Positions 16,157-23,895 of a stretch of DNA of 64,000 bases are shown in pieces (positions within the stretch are counted from its first letter, which is position 1; each line of letters starts with the position of its first letter). The notes beneath the pieces were generated by a model. It had not been told where the DNA came from, did not search any database, and saw only the letters and a program-made list of their open reading frames with translations. The DNA comes from Hohaiivirga grylli. GTDB taxonomy: Bacteria > Pseudomonadota > Alphaproteobacteria > Rhizobiales > Beijerinckiaceae. The DNA lies in NCBI RefSeq assembly GCF_039655745.1, contig NZ_JBBYXI010000002.1, forward strand, positions 434,001 through 498,000, written 5' to 3'. A program made the position numbers and the translations under genes.

Positions 16157-16933
16157 CTAAGCTCGGGCCTGAGATAGGAAGCGAATGGTGTAATTCACTG
16201 CATAAACAGTCAATACGGCGCATACGCCCGCTGGTATGACAGCCCATGCACCAATTTTCAGGGCTAATGGTGGCAGTATCAGAAAGCAAAGGTTGAACCC
16301 GACAAGACCCGTCAGAAAACCGCGTAGCTGCATTAATACAGCGCTTCTATCGCCATTTGCGAGGGTAAACGCCGGAATAACGGCTGCTGCAACAGGGCCA
16401 CCTGCAAAGATTCCAGTGAGTGAGGGGCCAAGCAATTGTGATGCAAAACTCAGACCGGCAACAAGAATGAAGCCTGTGAGCATACGGGCAAATAATTCTG
16501 AGCGTGGCAGCTTGGAAATATGAGGAGGAGATTGTGGTTTGGGGATGATCCAAATACCAAGAAGAAGGCTGGCAAGTGCAATGAGGGACATTTCCAGAGT
16601 ATGGGATTGCCCCGTAGAAGCAACGAACAGGGCAACGAGAAGATAGGCTACCCATCCGCAGGCCAGCATACCGTACCAGGGAAAATATAAACTCGCATAT
16701 GCCATTACCAGCATATAAGCAGAATTCGCCAGAAGACCCGAGGGCGCAGCACGTGCCGTATCAAGGGCATAGTCCATTCCAAGGTCGAGCCAGAGGGCTG
16801 CAACAATACAGCCTGCCAGCAAAGGTAATCCGCCTAGTAACCCTGAAACAGCCGGGCCCCATTTTCGGCCGGCAACACTGGCAAGCCAGATGATGAAAGG
16901 GCCTCCAAGAAGTTTAATTAGAAAGATCATCAT
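16157..16933 (-). CDS. Conserved multi-span membrane protein
   Basis: 258 aa with about eight hydrophobic segments and few charges (LLGGPFIIWLASVAGRKWGPAVSGLLGGLPLLAGCIVAALW; later GIFAGGPVAAAVIPAFTLANGD). The repeated pattern GP-x-x-x-G-L-L-G-G-L-P in the first half and LTGIFAGGPVAAAVIPAF in the second hints at an internally duplicated transporter-like fold. Family not named with confidence. It starts 12 nt after the stop of the DUF1624 gene and is very likely in the same operon. Confidence 0.75.
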   Translation of the reverse strand: MMIFLIKLLGGPFIIWLASVAGRKWGPAVSGLLGGLPLLAGCIVAALWLDLGMDYALDTARAAPSGLLANSAYMLVMAYASLYFPWYGMLACGWVAYLLVALFVASTGQSHTLEMSLIALASLLLGIWIIPKPQSPPHISKLPRSELFARMLTGFILVAGLSFASQLLGPSLTGIFAGGPVAAAVIPAFTLANGDRSAVLMQLRGFLTGLVGFNLCFLILPPLALKIGAWAVIPAGVCAVLTVYAVNYTIRFLSQARA

Positions 16934-16945
16934 AACACTGGAGGC

Positions 16946-17968
16946 TCATTGTTCATTATGTTCTTGGCCTGCCTTTTTAGCACAGGCGTTGGCAATTTCA
17001 GTAACACGGTTTTGAATCTGAGGCAGCTTTTCAGGGTGCTGTAGAGCCGTTTTGATATCTTCATTTGCCGGATTAAAGAACAGTTCTTTTGTCGTACAGA
17101 GGCACATTCTGCGACATGCGCTTATCTCTACATTTGTAGCAATGCAGCTGTCTTCACATTCTTTCTGAAAAACGACAGAGGGTAATTGTTCCTGCTTTGG
17201 AGGAAAGACCATCGCTCCCAGTTGTGTTGCCGTAAACAGAATTGGTTGGTGCAGTAAGTAAATAACCAAACTCCAGCGACCTGCTGTAATCAGAAACCTG
17301 GCATAGGATGTGCGTTGTACTTCCATACGCATTCCCTTTGGAATACGTCCGATGAGAAGACCGATGAGGACAAATGAAAACCATGGAAAAACAGGGACGT
17401 AATCATTTGTAATTGGAAGGGTGTTGCCGAAACCGAGCCATTCAAGCCAGGGCGTATCCCAAAATGATTGCGTAAAAAATTCCGGTAAGACCAGACTGAA
17501 AATGATAACGATAAGAATGAGCCATATTGGTGCTTTTAAAAATGGCAAGGCAAGAATACTGCTGACTGCGAGGCAGTGCAGAATTCCAAAGAAAATATAG
17601 CTGTCAGGAAAAACAAACCAGGTCACAAGGGTAACCAAAGCTGCGGCAAGAATGAGCTTCAGCAACCTTTTTATAAAGCCCTCAATATTGAAATAGGGGC
17701 GGTGGGCTAAAGAGAGGCTGATACCAGATATCATTAGAAAGGAGCCTGCTATGAGGTACCCTATCGTTTCCCAAGCTAGCCCTGTTAACAGGCTCTGGGG
17801 AAGAAAGCGGAAATAAGCCAGATTCCATATCGCATGGTACACAACCATGATGAGAATGAAGAACCCGCGTAGAAAATCCACTAATAACCAGCGACCGAAA
17901 GAGTGTTTGTTTAAGTATCCATCCACGATGAAAATTTTCCACGATATTTTAGGGGAAAACGAATGCAA
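16946..17968 (-). CDS. DUF1624/HGSNAT-type membrane acyltransferase-like protein
   Basis: 340 aa. WLLVDFLRGFFILIMVVYHAIWNLAYF (about residues 27-53) is the start of the heparan-alpha-glucosaminide N-acetyltransferase catalytic fold (DUF1624), with several membrane helices after it and VPVFPWFSFVLIGLLIGRIPKG further on. Unusual is the soluble C-terminal tail of about 80 residues with a cysteine cluster (ECEDSC, SACRRMCLC, then NACAKK), which may form disulfides or bind metal. The start used is TTG 17968 behind AGGGAA; an internal GTG about 14 codons in is possible. Bacterial members are thought to be envelope sugar acetyltransferases, unproven here. Heads a two-gene operon. Confidence 0.82.
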   Translation of the reverse strand: MHSFSPKISWKIFIVDGYLNKHSFGRWLLVDFLRGFFILIMVVYHAIWNLAYFRFLPQSLLTGLAWETIGYLIAGSFLMISGISLSLAHRPYFNIEGFIKRLLKLILAAALVTLVTWFVFPDSYIFFGILHCLAVSSILALPFLKAPIWLILIVIIFSLVLPEFFTQSFWDTPWLEWLGFGNTLPITNDYVPVFPWFSFVLIGLLIGRIPKGMRMEVQRTSYARFLITAGRWSLVIYLLHQPILFTATQLGAMVFPPKQEQLPSVVFQKECEDSCIATNVEISACRRMCLCTTKELFFNPANEDIKTALQHPEKLPQIQNRVTEIANACAKKAGQEHNEQ

Positions 17969-18215
17969 TATTTTCCCTGATTGCTTGCATTTTTAGGTTC
18001 AAAACAAAATCTTACAAAAAACTTTGCGTACCTTATGAAACTGACTCTTAAGAAAGGATTCTACTACACTAATTGGCTTAGGTTTGTAGCTATTATGTAT
18101 AAAGTCCTTCTTCTTTTGTAGAGGTGGGAATACCAAAAAGTATAAAGTCAGGGTTCCCTCGCGGCTGTTGAGTGCTATTTTATGCCAAGAACAAAGTTGA
18201 TTCTGCGGTGTAGAT

Positions 18216-18842
18216 ATGACTGACAAATTCAGTTCGGAAGTTGAAAATAGCTTTTTAATGCGGGCCGAAGATGGCAAGGGCGGGGATGTTGATACTTCCC
18301 ATGCTGAGCATGTTGGAGAAGTTGCGCCACAGATAACTCTCGTTACTGGCCGTATTAAATGGTTTGACGTATCTAAAGGGTTTGGCTTCATCGCAGTTGA
18401 TGATGGCTCTGCAGACGTTCTTTTACATATCTCCTGCCTCCGTCGTGACGGTTATCAGTCCGTCAATGAGGGGGCGCATGTTGTCGTTGAGGCTATACAG
18501 GGCAATCGTGGGCTACAGGCTCATAAGATTCTTGAAATGGATGAATCTGTTGCCTTGCACCCGTCTGAACTCCCAATGCCGCGGACGCATGTTATCGTAA
18601 CACCCTCGAGCGGTTTAGAGATCGCCGTTGTGAAATGGTTCAATCGTCTGCGTGGTTTCGGCTTTCTCAGCCGGGGAGAGGGAACGCCTGATATTTTTGT
18701 TCATATGGAAATCTTGCGGCGCTACGGTATTGCAGATGTAAAGCCTGGCGATATTGTGCTTGTTCGTTACGGATTTGGCTCAAAGGGGTGTATGGCTGCC
18801 GAGGTTCGTCCATTAGATACGAATTTGCCTCGCTCCCATTGA
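18216..18842 (+). CDS. Tandem cold-shock-domain protein
   Basis: 208 aa with two cold-shock domains separated by a linker: GRIKWFDVSKGFGFIAVDDG...DVLLHIS (about residues 46-75) and VVKWFNRLRGFGFLSRGEG...DIFVHM (about 138-168). RNP1-like KGFGFI and RGFGFL and RNP2-like VLLHI and IFVHM are present. Two-domain cold-shock proteins are typical of alphaproteobacteria (Caulobacter CspC/CspD type), where they serve as RNA chaperones, often in stationary phase. The N-terminal 40 residues are acidic and unconserved. A strong terminator follows 22 nt after the stop, before the DUF192 gene. Confidence 0.93.
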   Translation: MTDKFSSEVENSFLMRAEDGKGGDVDTSHAEHVGEVAPQITLVTGRIKWFDVSKGFGFIAVDDGSADVLLHISCLRRDGYQSVNEGAHVVVEAIQGNRGLQAHKILEMDESVALHPSELPMPRTHVIVTPSSGLEIAVVKWFNRLRGFGFLSRGEGTPDIFVHMEILRRYGIADVKPGDIVLVRYGFGSKGCMAAEVRPLDTNLPRSH

Positions 18843-18864
18843 TGCATGGATTATCTCGTTCTTG

Positions 18865-18900
18865 CAGGGTAGTAGGGCTTCTACTACCCTGTTTTTGTTT
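18865..18900 (+). terminator. Rho-independent terminator after the cold-shock gene
   Basis: Perfect 11-bp stem CAGGGTAGTAG / CTACTACCCTG with a GGCTT loop, followed by TTTTTGTTT. Confidence 0.92.
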
Positions 18901-18925
18901 ATTCTCCCTGAAGGGAAAATGTGTG

Positions 18926-19423
18926 ATGCTGTTTTTACGATCTCGCCTGAGCAGTTTGGCCATTGCGGTCATGTCTGTTGTTTTCATTGCAACAGCATCC
19001 AGCCACTTATGCGCGCAGCAGTTAGTTCAGGTGCAGCAGTTTGATCCTTTGACGATTGTAACAGTTAATGGCGAGCGCCATGTGTTCAAGGTTGAAAAGG
19101 CCGACACGGATGAAAAGCGCCAGCGTGGCCTGATGTTTCGCAAAGAATTACCAAGCGATCAGGGAATGATCTTCGATTTTGGAGATCCGATACCTGTCGC
19201 CATGTGGATGAAGAATACCTATATTCCATTAGATATGATTTTTATCCGTAAAGATGGCTCGATCGCCCGTATTGCAGAAAATACCGAACCGTTATCCACA
19301 CGGGTCATCGACTCGGGAGAGCCCGTTCTTTCAGTTCTGGAGCTTGCCGGAGGGGTTACTTCCAAGCTTGGGATCAAGGCTGGAGATCGGGTGGAATATC
19401 CTATTTTTAAAAAAACACAGTAA
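18926..19423 (+). CDS. Exported DUF192 protein
   Basis: 165 aa. The N-terminal stretch MLFLRSRLSSLAIAVMSVVFIATASSHLCAQ is a signal peptide ending near residue 30. The DUF192 body follows: FKVEKADTDEKRQRGLMFRKELPSDQGMIFDF, MWMKNTYIPLDMIFI, then VLELAGGVTSKLGIKAGDRVEY. The family is small, periplasmic or extracellular and without an established biochemical role. AAGGG lies 10 nt before the ATG; GTG 18923 is an alternative. The order tandem cold-shock protein - DUF192 - tRNA-Pro is a common alphaproteobacterial arrangement. A terminator separates it from the cold-shock gene, so some transcription may come from read-through. Confidence 0.9.
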   Translation: MLFLRSRLSSLAIAVMSVVFIATASSHLCAQQLVQVQQFDPLTIVTVNGERHVFKVEKADTDEKRQRGLMFRKELPSDQGMIFDFGDPIPVAMWMKNTYIPLDMIFIRKDGSIARIAENTEPLSTRVIDSGEPVLSVLELAGGVTSKLGIKAGDRVEYPIFKKTQ

Positions 19424-19502
19424 AATTTCAAAATATTACGAAAAATATGCCTAGTGCTCTTGCAGAGAGAGAATAGGCATGTTAGCAGCCTTCTCACGGT
19501 CA

Positions 19503-19579
19503 CGGGGTGTAGCGCAGTCTGGTAGCGCATCTGCTTTGGGAGCAGAGGGTCGCGGGTTCAAATCCTGCCGCCCCGACCA
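19503..19579 (+). tRNA. tRNA-Pro (anticodon TGG)
   Basis: 77-nt cloverleaf. Acceptor CGGGGTG pairs with CGCCCCG, with discriminator A and encoded CCA. The anticodon loop CTTTGGGAG gives TGG. The T arm has GGTTCAAATCC. Confidence 0.98.
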
Positions 19580-19676
19580 TCCGAGTTTCGCGATGTCCCA
19601 CAAATCGCTTTTTCTGGTACTTCCCATCATCTGCTCATTAAAAGCGGATTAGGGTCAGACAAGTTGGGTACAGATT

Positions 19677-19982
19677 ATGTTCGCAAGAATTTTCAAACCC
19701 TCCAAGGATGCCTCTCAGTCCGGTCTTGCAGGAACCAGAAAATGGGTTCTTCTTTTTGAACCTTCTTCTCCTAAAAGTGCAGATACCCTGATGGGCTGGA
19801 CAACATCCAGCGATACACGTCAGCAGATCCGCCTGTCCTTTGACACTCAGGAAGAAGCTGTTGCTTATGCACAGAAACAGGGGATTCCTTATCGGGTAGA
19901 AAAGTCACATGAAGCCAGGCGCCGTATTGCGACTTACTCCGATAACTTCAAGTTCGATAGGGTTGCTCCCTGGACGCACTAA
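19677..19982 (+). CDS. NADH dehydrogenase accessory subunit, NDUFS4-like
   Basis: 101 aa matching the small complex I subunit found in mitochondria and alphaproteobacteria (ETC complex I subunit conserved region). Signature pieces: ARIFKPSKDASQSG, then TRKWVLLFEP, LMGWTTSSDTRQQIRLSF, EAVAYAQKQGI and a C-terminal YSDNFKFDRVAPWTH. It stabilises the NADH-binding arm of complex I in known systems. Full length. It stands alone between tRNA-Pro and tRNA-Arg, its usual situation away from the nuo operon. Confidence 0.95.
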   Translation: MFARIFKPSKDASQSGLAGTRKWVLLFEPSSPKSADTLMGWTTSSDTRQQIRLSFDTQEEAVAYAQKQGIPYRVEKSHEARRRIATYSDNFKFDRVAPWTH

Positions 19983-20001
19983 TCCCGTAAATATAATCCA
20001 A

Positions 20002-20078
20002 GGCTCCGTAGCTCAGTTGGATAGAGCAACCGCCTTCTAAGCGGTAGGTCGAAGGTTCGAATCCTTCCGGAGTCGCCA
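20002..20078 (+). tRNA. tRNA-Arg (anticodon TCT)
   Basis: 77-nt cloverleaf. Acceptor GGCTCCG pairs with CGGAGTC, then G and encoded CCA. Stem ACCGC/GCGGT encloses CTTCTAA, giving anticodon TCT. The T arm has GGTTCGAATCC. Confidence 0.98.
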
Positions 20079-20165
20079 TTCTTATTGAAACTTCAATATG
20101 CTGATTTTGTCCCTGTTCTTCTGAGAATGGGTTCGAACAACTACAATTTTAAAGTGGGGATACCC

Positions 20166-20546
20166 GTGAAAAAAACAATTCTTCTTTCTCTTGCCGTTCT
20201 TGTTGGCTCCACAGCTGTCGCAGACGCCCGGCCTCTCTCACAAAGCTGTACTATTAAAGAACAGAAGATTATGCGCGAACTCAGATATGCGCGTGAGCAT
20301 AGAAACCAGCATAGGATCTGGGGGCTTGAGAGAGCTTTGGCAGAGGTGAGAGATCGCTGCACTGATGAAGGGCTGGAAAGAAAATACCGTGAGAATATTG
20401 CGGATAAAGAGCGCAAGGTTGAGGAACGTAAGTTTGATTTGCGTGAGGCTGAAGCCGAGGGCGATGCGAAGCAGATCAGAAAGCGCATGAAGAAACTTCG
20501 CGAGGCTGAAGAAGAGCTGCGCGAGGCTAGAAAAGAACTGCGCTAA
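20166..20546 (+). CDS. DUF1090-like periplasmic protein
   Basis: 126 aa. Signal peptide MKKTILLSLAVLVGSTAVADA (cleavage after about residue 21), then a charged, almost wholly helical body: CTIKEQKIMRELRYAREHRN, a second cysteine in EVRDRCTDEG, then coiled-coil-like repeats rich in Lys, Arg and Glu to the end. This matches DUF1090 (YqjC family), periplasmic and of unknown role. I chose GTG 20166, behind GGGG, because it starts exactly at the signal peptide; an in-frame upstream start adds 27 unlikely residues. Monocistronic, with a terminator downstream. Confidence 0.85.
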   Translation: MKKTILLSLAVLVGSTAVADARPLSQSCTIKEQKIMRELRYAREHRNQHRIWGLERALAEVRDRCTDEGLERKYRENIADKERKVEERKFDLREAEAEGDAKQIRKRMKKLREAEEELREARKELR

Positions 20547-20564
20547 TTATTGATACGACAGACA

Positions 20565-20600
20565 AAAAAATAACCGGCAAGTTCATGCCGGTTATTTTTT
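20565..20600. terminator. Bidirectional terminator between DUF1090 and cspA
   Basis: 15-bp stem AAAAAATAACCGGCA / TGCCGGTTATTTTTT with a 6-nt loop. The A-run and U-run on either side serve both convergent genes. Confidence 0.9.
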
Positions 20601-20621
20601 TACTGTTGGTTAGAAACCGTA

Positions 20622-20831
20622 TCAGGCCAGCTCAAGCTGATCTGCGGATTCTTTACCTGTGCGCTTATCCTGAGCAACCTGATAGTTGACCTTCTGGCCT
20701 TCGTTCAGCTCACGGATACCTGCGCGTTCAACTGCACTGATGTGAACGAAAACGTCCTTGGAACCATCGTCAGGTTGAATGAAGCCGTAGCCTTTTGTTG
20801 GGTTGAACCATTTAATTGTGCCGGAACTCAT
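20622..20831 (-). CDS. Cold-shock protein CspA family
   Basis: 69-aa single cold-shock domain: GTIKWFNPTKGYGFIQPDDGSKDVFVHISAV, with RNP1 KGYGFI and RNP2 VFVHI intact. Acts as an RNA chaperone that melts secondary structure. AAGGA lies close before the ATG. The upstream region is more than 300 nt with strong inverted repeats, as expected for a cold-regulated leader. Convergent with DUF1090; a shared terminator ends both. Confidence 0.97.
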   Translation of the reverse strand: MSSGTIKWFNPTKGYGFIQPDDGSKDVFVHISAVERAGIRELNEGQKVNYQVAQDKRTGKESADQLELA

Positions 20832-21145
20832 AGTAAATCCTTTGGCGTATAAGTATATAGTCCTCCCATATGGGAGGTAGTTAAGTCGATTTATGGTTGA
20901 GTTCAGTCAGGTGGACGGTTCGTCCAAAGGCAGAGCATCTAGCAAATATCGATGACTATAACGTAGGCTAAAAAAAAAATCAGTCAAGTTAATATAAGTC
21001 TTCTGATGTAACCTTATGTTTTTTCTGCTTAATTTTATGTGCTGCATATTTCGTCAATGAATGATTGATGAAACCATCATTTATGGACTGTTCATACAGA
21101 TGGGCGTATCCTTCTTATGAAGTTTGAGATTCAATGGAGTGCGTT
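20832..21145 (-). promoter_or_regulatory. Structured 5' region of cspA
   Basis: Gene-free divergent region of 314 nt. On the cspA side it holds the perfect palindrome CCTCCCATATGGGAGG (20862-20877), about 30 nt before the start codon, and a second inverted repeat TGGACG-GTT-CGTCCA (20912-20926). Cold-shock mRNAs are known for structured leaders that switch with temperature; whether these hairpins do so is inference. The right part must hold promoters for cspA and for the secreted protein at 21146. Confidence 0.5.
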
Positions 21146-21430
21146 ATGTGGAAAATTTTGTATATATCCGCTGGGCTAACCATTGCTGCAATGACGAATG
21201 TGCAAGCGATGCCAATGGTTCAGGCTGATGTTATTCATGGTGTCAGCCAAACCGCTGTAGCAGTTGAAAAGGCTCAGTACTATCATCCGAGAGACCGTCG
21301 TCATTACCGTCATCATCGCCATTACAGACGGTATTATGGGCCACCACCACGTCGCTATTATGGGCCTCCACGTGGTTATTATGGACGTCCGTATTACCCA
21401 CCTCCACGGCGCTATTATCGCGGCTGGTAA
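21146..21430 (+). CDS. Secreted Arg/Tyr/Pro-rich repeat protein
   Basis: 94 aa. MWKILYISAGLTIAAMTNVQA is a signal peptide. The mature part, from about residue 45, is a low-complexity tail of His, Arg, Tyr, Pro and Gly with degenerate repeats (RRYYGPP, RGYYGRP, YYPPPRRYY). It is strongly basic. ATG 21146 follows GGAG by about 8 nt; ATG 21134 is an alternative. Similar short secreted RYP-rich proteins occur in many proteobacteria without a known role; binding to envelope polymers is a guess. A terminator follows. Confidence 0.75.
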   Translation: MWKILYISAGLTIAAMTNVQAMPMVQADVIHGVSQTAVAVEKAQYYHPRDRRHYRHHRHYRRYYGPPPRRYYGPPRGYYGRPYYPPPRRYYRGW

Positions 21431-21440
21431 GGGCCTTGGA

Positions 21441-21476
21441 AACGCAGAGCAATTAGCGGCTCTGCGTTTTTTTATT
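21441..21476 (+). terminator. Rho-independent terminator
   Basis: AACGCAGAGC / GCTCTGCGTT, 10-bp stem, 8-nt loop, then TTTTT. Ends the RYP-rich gene at the junction with the convergent ABC permease. Confidence 0.9.
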
Positions 21477-22162
21477 TAGCGGACTATGAGTCCTGCCCAT
21501 TTTGTCGTTCTATTTGCCAGCATATCGCAGGCTGTACATAGGATAAAATACACAAGGCCAATAAATAAAAAGACTTCAATGGGATAAACCATAGCGCGGT
21601 TATTGACCTGGGTTGCTACGAACGAAAGTTCAGGTACGCCGATAACATAGGCAAGCGATGTATCTTTGATCAAAGATATCCATTGATTGATGAATGAAGG
21701 CATCATGCGTGGAAGGGCCTGAGGTAAAATAATCAGGCGCAGAACCTCCCAGCGTTTAAGGCCAAGCGCCAGACCTGCGTCCCATTGCTTGCTGCTGACA
21801 CTGCGAATACCGGCTGCTACACCATGTCCGAGATAGGCGCCTCCAACCAGAGAAAGAGCAATAACGACAGTGCCTACCTGCGGAGCTGTTATTCCAAATA
21901 AAACAGGTAGCAGAAAATAGATCCAGAAAATCAGCATGATAATCGGAATGGCGCGGAAGAAGCCAAGAGCTGTTGCAAGCAAAGCTTCAAATCGCTGGCT
22001 CGCCATGACCATTGCAATGCCAAGAATCAAGCCAAGAACAGCAGATGCAATTGCAGAGCTGATACTTAAAATGACGGTCAGGGCCAGTCCACCGACCGGG
22101 CCATTCGGCCATGCACCTATGAGTAAATAATCGAGATTATCCCAGATGACAGAGAGATTCAT
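21476..22162 (-). CDS. Polar amino-acid ABC transporter permease (GltK-like)
   Basis: 228-aa inner-membrane permease of the His/Glu/Gln/Arg family with about five spans. ALTVILSISSAIASAVLGLILG begins the transmembrane core, and the cytoplasmic EAA loop DAGLALGLKRWEVLRLIILPQALPRMMPS (about residues 125-155) is where the ATPase docks. It starts one base after the stop of the sister permease, indicating tight coupling. It is the last gene of the operon. No ATP-binding gene follows, which is unusual. Confidence 0.9.
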   Translation of the reverse strand: MNLSVIWDNLDYLLIGAWPNGPVGGLALTVILSISSAIASAVLGLILGIAMVMASQRFEALLATALGFFRAIPIIMLIFWIYFLLPVLFGITAPQVGTVVIALSLVGGAYLGHGVAAGIRSVSSKQWDAGLALGLKRWEVLRLIILPQALPRMMPSFINQWISLIKDTSLAYVIGVPELSFVATQVNNRAMVYPIEVFLFIGLVYFILCTACDMLANRTTKWAGLIVR

Positions 22163-22163
22163 A

Positions 22164-22880
22164 TCAGAAAGCTCCCCGTAACAGGATGTGACGCTTATAG
22201 ATATGTCGGCCGATTAATTCGAGAATGGCGATTGCCAGAACATAAAGCACCGTAGCAATTCCAAATGCCTGAAATGTCTTAAAGGTGACTGTTTCAACCT
22301 GACGTGATGCATAAGAGAGTTCTGCAAGACCAATAGCCATTGTTAATGATGAGTTCTTGAGAGCATTCATATACTGCCCGAGAAGAGGGAAAAGGCTTAC
22401 ACGAATGGCCTGAGGCAGAATGATCAGGAAAAATATCTGACGAGGGGTAAAGCCAAGGGCGGCTGCTGCATGGTGCTGGCCCTGCGGAATAGCCTGAATA
22501 CCAGAGCGCAGTTCTTCTGAAATAAATGCCGATGTGTAGAACGTGAGTCCAATGAACCCAGCCAGAAATTCAAATGATGGCCAGTAGAGCGTCATAAATC
22601 CCAAAGAAAGACTGCGCGGCGTATTCAGCCAGATCATCAGATCAGACGACAGAAGAGATGCGGCCCCAAAGTACCAAAAGAAAAGCTGTACCAGCAGGGG
22701 AGTATTGCGGAAGATATCTATATAGGTTCTGGCAAAAGTGCGCAGCAGTTTGCTCTGACTAATGCGGAGACCACAGACCAGTGCTCCGATAACAGATGCA
22801 GCAACGCATGAGGTAAGCGACAACAGAACGGTAATGCCGAAACCGCTTAAAAGCCATTCAATATATTCGGGAGCAAGCAT
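22164..22880 (-). CDS. Polar amino-acid ABC transporter permease (GltJ-like)
   Basis: 238-aa permease. The family start GFGITVLLSLTSCVAASVIGALVCGLRIS is followed by YIDIFRNTPLLVQLFFWYFG (about residues 52-71), a hallmark of this family, and the EAA loop HHAAAALGFTPRQIFFLIILPQAIR. It pairs with the permease at 21476-22162 to form the heterodimeric channel. It lies 76 nt downstream of the binding-protein gene, with a hairpin in the gap that probably reduces its expression relative to the binding protein. Confidence 0.92.
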   Translation of the reverse strand: MLAPEYIEWLLSGFGITVLLSLTSCVAASVIGALVCGLRISQSKLLRTFARTYIDIFRNTPLLVQLFFWYFGAASLLSSDLMIWLNTPRSLSLGFMTLYWPSFEFLAGFIGLTFYTSAFISEELRSGIQAIPQGQHHAAAALGFTPRQIFFLIILPQAIRVSLFPLLGQYMNALKNSSLTMAIGLAELSYASRQVETVTFKTFQAFGIATVLYVLAIAILELIGRHIYKRHILLRGAF

Positions 22881-22906
22881 ATCGACTCTTCAGTCCGAAA
22901 AGAAGA

Positions 22907-22929
22907 ATAAGCCGGTTAGACCGGCTTAT
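22907..22929 (-). terminator. Intercistronic hairpin, partial terminator
   Basis: ATAAGCCGGT / ACCGGCTTAT, 10-bp stem with a 3-nt loop, followed on the minus strand by TTCTTCTTTTC. It sits between the binding protein and the permeases, a usual place for attenuation or mRNA stabilisation in such operons. Confidence 0.75.
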
Positions 22930-22956
22930 CGTGTTTAGAAGGAATAAGTATGAGGC

Positions 22957-23760
22957 TTACTTATCGCCAATTTTGAAAAGTCGTGGGAGAGGGGTTTTGG
23001 AATCCGGGCCGAACCATGCATTGTAAATCTTCAATGCACGTCCATCAGCCTCAAGTTCCCGCAAGGTTTCATTGACGAGATCGACCAGAGCCTTTTCTCC
23101 CTTTGGAGCGCCGACACCAATGTAATCATCTGAAATGGTGAAAGCTGGAATTTCGTAGTTTTCCTTATCAGGAACATTTGCAAGCAGACCAACCAGTTTT
23201 GGTCCATCCTGAGTGATTGCCTGAACATTGCCATTACGCAGTGCCGTAAAAGCAAATGGTGTGTCATCATAAGCGACAATCACTGTCTTTGGATAGAGTT
23301 TACGCAGATTGATTTCGTTGGTGGTGCCTTTATCTGCACCAATACGCAGGCTTTCAATCTGATCAGGAGACTTCAAGACACCTTTTTTAGCAAGGAATTG
23401 CTGTCCTGATGCAAAATAGGGAATTGAGAAATCAAGCTGCTTTGCCCGTTCTTCCGTAATCGTAAAGTTGGCGAGAACGAGATCAACCTGTCCTGAGACG
23501 AGCAGGGGAACACGGTTGGCTGGGTTTGTCGGGCGAATTTCAAGTTTCACGCCAATCTTGTCAGCGATTGCTTTGGCGTAATCAACATCAAGACCAATGA
23601 TCTGTTTGCTCTGCTGATCAACAAAACCAAATGGTGGGTTGCCATCAAATGCGGCAACGCGCAAAACACCAGCTTTCTTGATGTCATCAAGGCGATCAGC
23701 CTGAGCAACACCAGTTAAGACGGCTGAAACAACTAAAACGGCACTAATCAATCTTTTCAT
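22957..23760 (-). CDS. Amino-acid ABC transporter periplasmic binding protein
   Basis: 267 aa. Signal peptide MKRLISAVLVVSAVLTGVAQA, then the family-3 solute-binding fold: LDDIKKAGVLRVAAFDGNPPFGFVD, GLDVDYAKAIADKIGVKLE, LLVSGQVDLVLANFTITEERAKQLDFS and a C-terminal YNAWFGPDS. Likely ligands are acidic or polar amino acids. ATG 23760 has AAGGAT 8 nt upstream; the in-frame start at 23784 would disrupt the signal peptide. First gene of the transporter operon and next to a LysR regulator transcribed in the same direction. Confidence 0.94.
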   Translation of the reverse strand: MKRLISAVLVVSAVLTGVAQADRLDDIKKAGVLRVAAFDGNPPFGFVDQQSKQIIGLDVDYAKAIADKIGVKLEIRPTNPANRVPLLVSGQVDLVLANFTITEERAKQLDFSIPYFASGQQFLAKKGVLKSPDQIESLRIGADKGTTNEINLRKLYPKTVIVAYDDTPFAFTALRNGNVQAITQDGPKLVGLLANVPDKENYEIPAFTISDDYIGVGAPKGEKALVDLVNETLRELEADGRALKIYNAWFGPDSKTPLPRLFKIGDK

Positions 23761-23895
23761 GATTGCAAATCCTTGAACGGACAAAGAGGGCTCTCAAAGG
23801 AGAGTGAGAGATTAGTGATCAAATAACACGTAATAAAAATTAATCAACAATAAAATTTGTATATTTAAAATATAATACAAAATTTAAATGTTAAT

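Noticed and set aside
21243..21452. Antisense frame over the RYP-rich gene (VDVGNTDVHNNH-like translation)
   Set aside because: Low-complexity mirror image of the repeat-rich sense gene, without start signal.
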